This document shows positions 8,672 to 16,077 of a DNA stretch of 64,000 nt, in pieces. This DNA comes from Azophilus sp965215035 (lineage in GTDB: Bacteria; Pseudomonadota; Gammaproteobacteria; Pseudomonadales; Azotimanducaceae). The position numbers and the translations under genes were made by a program. The stretch is taken from the NCBI GenBank assembly GCA_965215035.1, contig OZ244040.1, positions 124,001 to 188,000 of the forward strand, read 5' to 3'. Every line of letters begins with the position of its first letter. The first letter of the stretch is position 1. The notes under the pieces are model-generated. The model was not told the origin of the DNA, made no database searches, and was given only the letters and a program-made list of their open reading frames with translations.

Positions 8672-9580
8672 TTACTCTTTTCCCTTCATCTGTGGTTTGT
8701 ACAACAACTGAATGCTGGAAAAATCCAGGCTACCGGCGTCGTTCGCCTGCTCATGCAGCCGATAGAGGTTCTTGGCGAGGCTGCCCAGGGGTACGGAACT
8801 TCGCGACTGCTCCGCCGCTTCCATCGCCAACCCCAGATCCTTGGTCATAAGATCAACGAGAAATCCACCCCGGTAGCCGCGGCTCGCCGGTACGCCCTCC
8901 ATGACGCCGGGATAGGGGTTATAGGTGTTCAGCGACCAGTTGCCGCCGGAAGAGCGTTTGATGATCTCCGACAACACCGCCGGATCCAGGCCATTATCCA
9001 CGCCGAGCGACAGGGCCTCGGCGGTGCCGGCCATCAGTACCGCCAGCAGCATGTTGTTGCAGATCTTAGCGATCTGGCCGGCACCGTTGCCACCGGCGTG
9101 AAAGACATTGGCACCCATCACATCCAACAACGGTTGCGCCCGCCGCAGGGCCTTGGCAGGGCCGCCGACGATGAAGGTCAGGGTACCGTTCTCGGCACCC
9201 GCGGTACCCCCGGAGACCGGCGCATCGAGCATGTCCAGGCCCCGGTCCGCGGCCGCCCCGGATACGCGTCGCGCAGTCGCCGGGTCGATGGTGCTGCAGT
9301 CGATGACCAGCGCATCCTCCGGCAGGTGATCGAGTACACCGCCCCCGGACCCGTCGCCCAGGTATAGGCTGGCGACGTGCCGGCCCGCCGGCAACATGCT
9401 AATAAACACCTCGACATCCGCCGCCGTGGCAACCGCGGATGCCTGGGGTTGGCCACCCTCCACCGCCCGCACCCTTTCCGACACCAAGTCGAAAACCCGC
9501 ACCTGGTAGCCAGCCGCCACGAGATTGCGCGCCATCGGGCCGCCCATGTTGCCCAAACCGACGAATCCAACTGTCAGCAT
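8672..9580 (-). CDS. mmsB: 3-hydroxyisobutyrate dehydrogenase
   Basis: A 302-aa beta-hydroxyacid dehydrogenase. It has the N-terminal NAD-binding GFVGLGNMGGPMARNL (residues 4-19), the substrate motif DAPVSGGTAGAENGTL (~120) and the catalytic-lysine region GNGAGQIAKICNN (~168). It oxidises 3-hydroxyisobutyrate to methylmalonate semialdehyde in valine catabolism. It is the last gene of the operon that runs acyl-CoA dehydrogenase, enoyl-CoA hydratase, 3-hydroxyisobutyryl-CoA hydrolase, mmsB, and it overlaps the hydrolase gene by 7 bp. The expected next enzyme, methylmalonate-semialdehyde dehydrogenase (MmsA), is not in the window. Confidence 0.93.
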   Translation of the reverse strand: MLTVGFVGLGNMGGPMARNLVAAGYQVRVFDLVSERVRAVEGGQPQASAVATAADVEVFISMLPAGRHVASLYLGDGSGGGVLDHLPEDALVIDCSTIDPATARRVSGAAADRGLDMLDAPVSGGTAGAENGTLTFIVGGPAKALRRAQPLLDVMGANVFHAGGNGAGQIAKICNNMLLAVLMAGTAEALSLGVDNGLDPAVLSEIIKRSSGGNWSLNTYNPYPGVMEGVPASRGYRGGFLVDLMTKDLGLAMEAAEQSRSSVPLGSLAKNLYRLHEQANDAGSLDFSSIQLLYKPQMKGKE

Positions 9581-10707
9581 GTGCCGTTCTCCAAGTCGTG
9601 CAGGGGGTTCTGCGCCCAGGGCGGCTCAAAATGCCCGAGCACATGCCCGGCATCCAGGCCGCCGATGTCGCCGTAGCGCCATTGGGGGCGATTGTCCTTT
9701 TCGATAATCAGCGCCCGCACGCCCTCGGCGAAGTCCTGGTTGCGCGCGCAGTGGGTAGCCACGGTCATCTCCATGCGGAAACACTCCGCCAGGCTCATGC
9801 CGGGCGCGCGCCTGAGTTGTTCAACCAGGATACCAACCGAGGTTGGGCAGCCGCGCCGCATGGTTGTGATGCCCCGGTCCACCCAGGGGCTGGCACCGGC
9901 CAGGGCCGCGATGCTTCCTGCCACCTCCGCGTAGGCACCGTCCAGGGACAGGCTGTTCGGCACGGCGCCCAACTCGGGTTCGGGCAGCGACGCCCGGGGC
10001 AGCGACGCCAGGGCCCCATCGATGCGCGCGGCGTCCGACGCATCGCCGGCGTACTCCAGGCCGGTCAGCGCGGCAAGCACCGCACCGCGCGACGCCGCCG
10101 GCACCTGGTGTGTGGCGATACCGGCTGCAAGCGCATCCGATGCGTTGACGTGGCTGCCAGTACATCCCAGGAACAGAGCCGTGGACGGCGCCATATTGCG
10201 CAGCATCCAGGTGGCCCCCGCATCCGGAAACAGGCCGATCGTGACTTCCGGGCAGGCGATGCGCGAGGCCTCGGTGACCAGCCGGAAGCGCGCCGCCGAG
10301 AAGATACCGAGGCCGCCACCCATGACGATGCCGTGCCCCAATGCCACGACCGGTTTCGGATAAGTATGAATCAGGTGATCCAAGCGGTATTCGTGCTCGA
10401 AGAACTGAAAGGGATAGTCGTCCACCAACTGCCCGGCGGCTTGATTCTTCGCCATCGCCACATACAGCGCCTGGATGTCGCCGCCGGCGCAAAAGGCGCG
10501 CTCGCCGGCGCCGGTGAACAGCACACAGGCCACCTGGTCGTCGTCGCGCCAGGCGCGCAGCATCCTGGCGGCATCGCGCGCCATGTCAAGACTCAGCGAA
10601 TTGAGTGTAGCCTCGACATTGAGCACGATTTCCGCGACAACCCCGCCGCCGGGCGTCCGGTGCCGCTCGACCAAGAGCCGCGCGTTGTTATGCAAGGCGT
10701 CGGCCAT
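9574..10707 (-). CDS. 3-hydroxyisobutyryl-CoA hydrolase (enoyl-CoA hydratase/isomerase family)
   Basis: A 377-aa crotonase-fold protein of the longer HIBCH type. Key blocks are GAGERAFCAGGDIQALY (oxyanion-hole region, ~70-85), VVALGHGIVMGGGLGIF (~125-140) and PEVTIGLFPDAGATWML (~160-175). These match hydrolases that release 3-hydroxyisobutyrate from its CoA ester so that MmsB can act. The start at 10707 is preferred because its ATG overlaps the TGA of the preceding gene (TGATG). An in-frame ATG at 10722 would add five residues. It overlaps mmsB by 7 bp. Valine catabolism is the best-supported pathway from the neighbours. Confidence 0.88.
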   Translation of the reverse strand: MADALHNNARLLVERHRTPGGGVVAEIVLNVEATLNSLSLDMARDAARMLRAWRDDDQVACVLFTGAGERAFCAGGDIQALYVAMAKNQAAGQLVDDYPFQFFEHEYRLDHLIHTYPKPVVALGHGIVMGGGLGIFSAARFRLVTEASRIACPEVTIGLFPDAGATWMLRNMAPSTALFLGCTGSHVNASDALAAGIATHQVPAASRGAVLAALTGLEYAGDASDAARIDGALASLPRASLPEPELGAVPNSLSLDGAYAEVAGSIAALAGASPWVDRGITTMRRGCPTSVGILVEQLRRAPGMSLAECFRMEMTVATHCARNQDFAEGVRALIIEKDNRPQWRYGDIGGLDAGHVLGHFEPPWAQNPLHDLENGTC

Positions 10708-11495
10708 CAGCCGTTGACCCATTGCGGCGGCCGCTTTTCCAGGAAGGCGTTGACGCCCTCTTTCTGGTCCTTGCTGTCAAATAGATCCACGAACGCATCG
10801 CGCTCAGATTGGTAGGCCCCGGCGATATTCCCCGCCCGGGCATGGTGAATGAGGCCCTTGCAGGCGGCTACCGCCAACGGGCTTTGCCGCCCAACCGATT
10901 CCGCCAGGGCCAACGCCCGGCCCAGGGATTGGCCGGGCTCCACCACCTCTTCAACCAGGCCTATCCCCAGGGCGCGGTCGGCCTTGATCCGCTCTCCGCA
11001 CAGAATGATGCGCTTCGCCCAGGCCTCGCCCACGGTCCAGGCCAGGTTTTGCGTGCCGCCGCCGCAGGGCAGCAGACCTACGGTCGCCTCCGGCAAACCC
11101 ATCTGCGCGTGGGTCTCGGCAATGCGTATATCGCAGGCCAGGGCGCATTCGAGCCCGCCGCCCATGGCGTAGCCGTTGATCGCGGCCACCGTGACACCGC
11201 GAAAGCCCGCGAGTGTCTCGAAGGCGCCACCGAAGTTGCCGGCCATGCTGTGCGCCACCTGCTTGTCGCCGGCCGCGAACAGGTTGAGGTCCGCGCCCGC
11301 CGAGAAGAACTTTTCGCCCTGGCCGGTAATCACCAGGGCGTATACCTCCCGATCGGCAGCGCACTGCTCAACTACCGCTTGCAGAGCACCCAGGCTGTCG
11401 ACGTTCCAGGTATTGGCCGGCGGATTGGCGATGGTTATAAGAACCGTGTGATCACGCTGCTCCACAAGCAGCCTATCGGATAGCGAACTTTTCAT
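10707..11495 (-). CDS. Enoyl-CoA hydratase (methacrylyl-CoA hydratase role likely)
   Basis: A 262-aa crotonase-family enzyme with FSAGADLNLFA (first oxyanion block, ~residue 65), AINGYAMGGGLECALACDIRIA (second block, ~105-125, shown here as two adjoining motifs) and GLPEATVGLLPCGGGTQNL, with the two acidic catalytic residues in the usual places. It hydrates a 2-enoyl-CoA. Between isobutyryl-CoA dehydrogenase and 3-hydroxyisobutyryl-CoA hydrolase the probable substrate is methacrylyl-CoA. It starts 16 bp after the dehydrogenase stop, and its stop codon overlaps the next start. Confidence 0.9.
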   Translation of the reverse strand: MKSSLSDRLLVEQRDHTVLITIANPPANTWNVDSLGALQAVVEQCAADREVYALVITGQGEKFFSAGADLNLFAAGDKQVAHSMAGNFGGAFETLAGFRGVTVAAINGYAMGGGLECALACDIRIAETHAQMGLPEATVGLLPCGGGTQNLAWTVGEAWAKRIILCGERIKADRALGIGLVEEVVEPGQSLGRALALAESVGRQSPLAVAACKGLIHHARAGNIAGAYQSERDAFVDLFDSKDQKEGVNAFLEKRPPQWVNG

Positions 11496-11511
11496 CTCAT
11501 ACTTCCAAACG

Positions 11512-12690
11512 TTAGAAAATTTCGGTGGCCCCTTCCAGCAACAGGCGGCGCGCGACGATCACGCGCATGATCTCGCTGGTACCTTCCAGAATCTGGTGCA
11601 CCCGGGTATCGCGCAGGTACCGTTCCAGAGGGTATTCCCGGATATAGCCGTAACCGCCGTGAATCTGCAGCGCATCGTTGCAGACATCGAAGCACAGGTC
11701 GGTCGCGAAGCGCTTGGCCATCGCGCAATAGACCTTGGCGTCGGCATCCTGATTATCGAGTTTCCAGGCGGCCAGGCGCACCATTTGCCGGGACGCAACC
11801 ACGTTGGTGGCCATGTCGGCCAGTTTGAACTGCAGCGCCTGGAAGCTGCCGATAGGCCGCCCGAACGCGCGGCGGTCGGCCATATGGGCGCGGGCCTGTT
11901 GCACGGCCGCCTGGGCGGTTCCCACGGAGCAGGCGGCAATGTTGATGCGACCGCCATCGAGCCCGCGCATGGCAATCTGGAAGCCCTGGCCTTCGGCGCC
12001 AAGCAGGCGCGCCGCCGGCACCAGCACATCTTCGAAGATAACTTGGCGGGTCGCCTGATTGTTCCAACCAAGTTTCGCCTCCCGGCGCCCAAACACTATG
12101 CCGGGCGAGCGCGCATCCACGGCAAGGGCACTGATGCCCGCCGTTCCGGGCCGAACGCCGGAAGCGTCGGCAAGCCGCGCCATAACCACCAGCACATCGG
12201 TATCGCCGGCACCGGAGATGAACGCCTTGACACCGTTCAGAACATAGCCGTCCGCGGTCTTCGTGGCCGTGGTCCTGAGTGCCGCCGCGTCGCTGCCGGC
12301 ACCGGGCTCCGTGAGACAGTAGGATGCCAGCGTTGTGCCGGCGGTGAGCCCGGGGCACAGGGCGTCACGGGTCTCCTGGGTGGCAAAGGTGCCGATCATC
12401 CAGGTCGCCATGTTGTGAATGCTGATGAAGGCCGTGGTGGAGGTGCAGCCCCGGGCCAATTCCTCGAGCACGATACTCGCATCAAGGCGGGACAAGCCGA
12501 GGCCGCCCGCCTGTTCCTGGGTGTACAGGCCGCAGAACCCGAGCGCCCCCGCCTTGCCGATAGCCGCCCGGGGAAACTCGTGCCGCTCGTCCCAGCGTGC
12601 GGCGTAGGGCGCAAGCTCGTTGGCGGCGAATCGTCGCGCCGTATCCCGGAAAGCGAGTTGTTCCTCGTTCAAGTCGAAGTTCATGGCCAT
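11512..12690 (-). CDS. Acyl-CoA dehydrogenase, isobutyryl-CoA dehydrogenase-like
   Basis: A 392-aa FAD-dependent acyl-CoA dehydrogenase. It shows SYCLTEPGAGSDAAALRT (FAD/substrate loop, ~135), QIHGGYGYIREYPLERYLRD (C-terminal active-site region, ~355) and QILEGTSEIMRVIVARRLL. The catalytic Glu is expected in the YPLER segment. Overall features (GCTSTTAFISIHNMATWMI) are those of ACAD8/MmsC-type isobutyryl-CoA dehydrogenases. It converts isobutyryl-CoA to methacrylyl-CoA and passes electrons to ETF. It heads the four-gene valine module and begins directly after the ung stop codon (no gap), so it may be read from the upstream lysS-ung transcript. Confidence 0.92.
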   Translation of the reverse strand: MAMNFDLNEEQLAFRDTARRFAANELAPYAARWDERHEFPRAAIGKAGALGFCGLYTQEQAGGLGLSRLDASIVLEELARGCTSTTAFISIHNMATWMIGTFATQETRDALCPGLTAGTTLASYCLTEPGAGSDAAALRTTATKTADGYVLNGVKAFISGAGDTDVLVVMARLADASGVRPGTAGISALAVDARSPGIVFGRREAKLGWNNQATRQVIFEDVLVPAARLLGAEGQGFQIAMRGLDGGRINIAACSVGTAQAAVQQARAHMADRRAFGRPIGSFQALQFKLADMATNVVASRQMVRLAAWKLDNQDADAKVYCAMAKRFATDLCFDVCNDALQIHGGYGYIREYPLERYLRDTRVHQILEGTSEIMRVIVARRLLLEGATEIF

Positions 12691-13404
12691 CTATCCCACG
12701 TCGAACCAGTCAATTGGGGCGACCCCGCGGCCCTCCAGGTAGGCGTTGGCCTGGGAGAAGTGCCGACAGCCGAAGAAACCCCGATGCGCCGCCAGCGGTG
12801 ACGGATGCGGCGCGGTGAGTACCCGGTGCCGGGTGCGGTCGACGATGGCCCCCTTGCGCTGGGCGTAGCTGCCCCACAGCAGGAACACCAGCCCGTCGCG
12901 CCCAGTATTGAGCACATTCACGATTTCGTCGGTGAAGGTCTCCCAGCCCTGCCCCTGGTGGGAGTTGGCCCGGCCCCGCTCGACGGTCAGAACGGCGTTT
13001 AGCAGCAATACGCCCTGTCGCGCCCAGGGCGTGAGGCATCCCCGGCTGCCGCCTAGCCGGTGACCGGGGTCGCCAAGATCGTCGTTGATTTCCTGGAAGA
13101 TATTTTCGAGGGACGGGGGCAGGCGTACCCCCGGCTGTACCGAAAAGCAGAGGCCGTGGGCCTGGCGCGGCCCGTGGTAGGGGTCCTGGCCGATAACAAC
13201 CACCTTGACGTCCGGCAGCGGTGTGAGATCTAGGGCATGGAATATGTGGTCTCCCCGGGGGTATATCACCTTGCGCGCTTCTTTTTCCTGCTGGAGGAAG
13301 TGCCTGAGCCGCTGCATATACGGCTTGTCGAACTCAGCGGCCAGCGCCTCCTTCCAGGAGGTCTCGAGCCGCACCCGAGCCTGGGCGCTGGCATGTTCAG
13401 TCAT
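12691..13404 (-). CDS. ung: Uracil-DNA glycosylase
   Basis: A family 1 UDG of about 237 aa that removes uracil from DNA. The catalytic water-activating loop VVIGQDPYHGPRQAHGL is at ~62-78 (Asp in GQDPYHG), and the Ser/His loop HPSPLAAHRGFFG is at ~200. The start MTEHASAQ at 13404 is chosen because it overlaps the lysS stop by 8 bp; an upstream alternative (13431) would extend further into lysS. It lies in the prfB-lysS-ung run and is followed without a gap by the acyl-CoA dehydrogenase. Confidence 0.96.
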   Translation of the reverse strand: MTEHASAQARVRLETSWKEALAAEFDKPYMQRLRHFLQQEKEARKVIYPRGDHIFHALDLTPLPDVKVVVIGQDPYHGPRQAHGLCFSVQPGVRLPPSLENIFQEINDDLGDPGHRLGGSRGCLTPWARQGVLLLNAVLTVERGRANSHQGQGWETFTDEIVNVLNTGRDGLVFLLWGSYAQRKGAIVDRTRHRVLTAPHPSPLAAHRGFFGCRHFSQANAYLEGRGVAPIDWFDVG

Positions 13405-14920
13405 CGTTGGGCACCGGGTCTTGCCGGGCACGCGCCGGCTGGGGGCGCATGAGGGGGAACAGCAGAACGTCGCGGATGGCGGGGGAGTTGGTCAACAGCA
13501 TCACTAGGCGGTCGATGCCCAGGCCCTCGCCCGCCGCGGGCGGCAGACCGAATTCCAACGCCGTGATGTAGTCCTGGTCGAAGCGCATGGCCTCCGAGTC
13601 GCCGGCGCGCGCCCGGGCGGCCTGCTCGCGGAACCGCCGCGCTTGATCGTCGGGGTCGTTCAATTCGCTGAAGCCGTTGGCGATCTCCCGGCCGGCGACG
13701 AACAGCTCGAAGCGGTCCGTCACAGTGGCATCGTCATCGTTGCGGCGGGACAGGGGCGACACCTCCGCCGGGTAGTGCGTGATGAAGGTGGGCTGAACCA
13801 GCCGCGCCTCCACACAGGCCTCGAATGCCTCCATCTGTAGTTTGCCCAGTCCCCAGCCGTCCTGCGGTGTGACCCCGCTGGCCACCAGCAGGGCGCGCAG
13901 GGCCGCTTCGTCGCACAGGTCCGACGCCGTCAGCTTCGTGAAACGCAGCAGCGACTCGGCCAGGGTCATAACGTCGAAATCCGCGCCGAAGTCGATATCG
14001 TGGCCCTGATAGTGCACCCGCGGGGCACCGATGACGCGTTCGCAAACGCCGCGCAGCAGTTGCACGGTCAACCCCATCAGGTCCCGGTAGTCGTGATAGG
14101 CCCAGTAGAACTCCAGCATGGTGAACTCGGGATTGTGCCGGGTGGAAAGCCCCTCGTTGCGGAAGTTGCGGTTGATCTCGAAAACCCGCTCGAAGCCCCC
14201 GACCAGCAGCCGCTTCAGGAACAACTCCGGCGCCACGCGCAGATAAAGCTCCAGGTCGAGGCTGTTGTGATGGGTGACGAAGGGCCGTGCGAGGGCACCG
14301 CCGGGAATGGTATGCATCATCGGCGTTTCCACCTCCAGGAAATCCCGCTCCAAGAAAAAGGCGCGAATTTCCTGGACGATCCTAGAGCGCGTTTGAAACT
14401 TGCGCCGCGCGGGCTCGTTAACCAGCAGATCCAGATAGCGCCGCCGGTACTTGGTTTCCTGGTCGGCCAGGCCGTGGAACTTTTCCGGCAACGCTCTTAG
14501 CGTCTTGTTGAGCAGCACCGTCTCGGCGGCCCGCACGGACAGTTCACCCCGACCCGTGCGCATGAGCCGACCGCGCACGCCAACGATGTCGCCGATATCC
14601 CACAACGCCCCGACGGCATCGTAGGCTTCGGTGCCAAGATCGTCGCGCCTCAGGTAACACTGTATGCGGCCGCTGCCATCCTGCAGGGTCACGAAGCTGG
14701 CTCCGCCCATCACGCGGCGCAACATCACGCGGCCGGCAACGGCGGTGTACACCGGCTCGTTCTCCAGCACGGCCCGGTCGTAACCGGCGAAGTCGGCCTG
14801 CAGCGCCCCGGCTTCCGCCTCGCGGCGAAATCCGTTGGCGTAGGCACCGCCACCCGACAGCCACTCGTCGTGCTTGGCGCGGCGCCGCAGGGCGATGTCG
14901 CGTTCGTCGGCCACGGTCAA
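13397..14920 (-). CDS. lysS: Lysyl-tRNA synthetase, class II
   Basis: A 507-aa class II synthetase. The N-terminal OB-fold anticodon-binding domain covers residues ~55-150. Motif 2 contains FRNEGLSTRHNPEFTMLEFY, and motif 3 is GLGIDRLVMLLTNSPAIRDV near the C-terminus. It charges tRNA-Lys. The start at 14920 overlaps the prfB stop by 4 bp. prfB followed by lysS is the E. coli order, so the pair is probably co-transcribed. Confidence 0.97.
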   Translation of the reverse strand: MTVADERDIALRRRAKHDEWLSGGGAYANGFRREAEAGALQADFAGYDRAVLENEPVYTAVAGRVMLRRVMGGASFVTLQDGSGRIQCYLRRDDLGTEAYDAVGALWDIGDIVGVRGRLMRTGRGELSVRAAETVLLNKTLRALPEKFHGLADQETKYRRRYLDLLVNEPARRKFQTRSRIVQEIRAFFLERDFLEVETPMMHTIPGGALARPFVTHHNSLDLELYLRVAPELFLKRLLVGGFERVFEINRNFRNEGLSTRHNPEFTMLEFYWAYHDYRDLMGLTVQLLRGVCERVIGAPRVHYQGHDIDFGADFDVMTLAESLLRFTKLTASDLCDEAALRALLVASGVTPQDGWGLGKLQMEAFEACVEARLVQPTFITHYPAEVSPLSRRNDDDATVTDRFELFVAGREIANGFSELNDPDDQARRFREQAARARAGDSEAMRFDQDYITALEFGLPPAAGEGLGIDRLVMLLTNSPAIRDVLLFPLMRPQPARARQDPVPNDD

Positions 14921-16015
14921 AAACCCGCCTTCAAGCTCGCTTCAATGAACCCGTCGATATCGCCGTTCAGCACGGCGGTGGGGTCCGATCGCTCTATGTT
15001 GGTTCGAAGATCCTTGACCCGGGACTGGTCGAGCACATAGGAGCGAATCTGGTTACCCCAGCCGATGTCGACCTTCTGCTCCTCGATGGCCGCCTGCTCG
15101 GCACGCCGGGCCAGCATCTCCAGTTCATAGAGCTTCGCACGCAGTTGCTTGAATGCCCGATCCCGGTTCTGATGCTGGGAGCGCTCGCTCTGGCACTGCA
15201 CCACGGTGTTGGTGGGCAGGTGGGTGAGCCGGATGGCGGAATCGGTGGTATTGACGTGCTGACCGCCGGCACCGCTCGCCCGATAGGTGTCTACGCGCAC
15301 ATCCGCCGGATTGACGTCGATGTCGATGTCGTCCTCGACCTCTGGAGATACGAATACCGATGCGAAGGACGTATGCCGACGGTTGCCCGAGTCGAAGGGC
15401 GACTTGCGCACCAACCGATGCACGCCGGTCTCGCTGCGCAACCAACCGAACGCATGGTCGCCGCTCACCTGCACCGTCACACTCTTGATGCCGGCCACGT
15501 CCCCGGGGGACAGTTCCACAATCTGCATGTCGAAGTTGCGCGCCTCGCCCCAGCGCAGGTACATGCGCAGCAGCATTTCCGCCCAGTCCTGGGCTTCCGT
15601 GCCACCGGAACCGGACTGGATATCCAGAAAGGCGTTGGCGGCATCCCGCTCGCCACGGAACATGCGCCGAAACTCCAGTTCCCCGAGCAGCGTCTCAAGC
15701 GGGTCGAGTTCCCCATCCACCTCGTCGAGCGCACCCTGGTCCCCATCGGCGGCGGCCAGCTCAACGAGTTCCCCGTACTCGGCAAGACGCTCCGGCAGCG
15801 GGCCGAGCGTCGCCACCGTCTCCTCTAGGCGCGCCCGTTCCATCGACAGTTCCCGCGCCCTGTCCGGTTGCTCCCAGATGTCCGGGGCGGCCAGCTCGCG
15901 CTCGACCCGAACCAGCCGTTCCCGGCGGGCGTCAAAGTCAAAGATACCCCCTGAGCGCGACCGCACGCTCGGTGAGTTGCCTGATGCGTTCCCGGATAGA
16001 GGTGAATTCCGCCAT
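14917..16015 (-). CDS. prfB: Peptide chain release factor 2 with programmed +1 frameshift
   Basis: RF2 recognises UGA/UAA stop codons. The true gene starts at ATG 16015 (MAEFTSIRERIRQL) and reads 25 codons to an in-frame TGA at 15938-15940. Ribosomes shift +1 at CTT and continue GAC TTT GAC (DFDARRERL) to the stop at 14917, giving 365 aa, the E. coli length. The stop-recognition tripeptide SPF is in VRKSPFDSGNRRH, and the peptidyl-transferase motif GGQ is in ASGAGGQHVNTTDS. A single-frame reading from 16050 produces an artefactual N-terminus. Regulation is autogenous: low RF2 slows termination at the internal UGA and favours the shift. The gene is followed directly by lysS. Confidence 0.96.
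15937..15952 (-). promoter_or_regulatory. prfB: prfB +1 programmed frameshift site
   Basis: Minus-strand reading AGG GGG TAT CTT TGA C. A Shine-Dalgarno-like AGGGGG (15952-15947) is followed, three bases later, by the slippery CTT (15943-15941) and UGA C. This is the arrangement proven for E. coli RF2. The frame before the UGA ends ...ALRGYL and the frame after it resumes with DFDARRERL, an exact match to the known protein continuity. Confidence 0.95.
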
Positions 16016-16077
16016 GTCGAAGCCGGCAAGGGCCGCCAAAAAGCCGGCAAGTGTAACCTTGTTTGCAGAAACTTGCG

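Noticed and set aside
9439..10815. 458-codon plus-strand ORF across mmsB and the hydrolase gene
   Set aside because: Antisense shadow of two well-identified enzymes; no domain features.
11596..12801. 401-codon plus-strand ORF
   Set aside because: Antisense to the acyl-CoA dehydrogenase.
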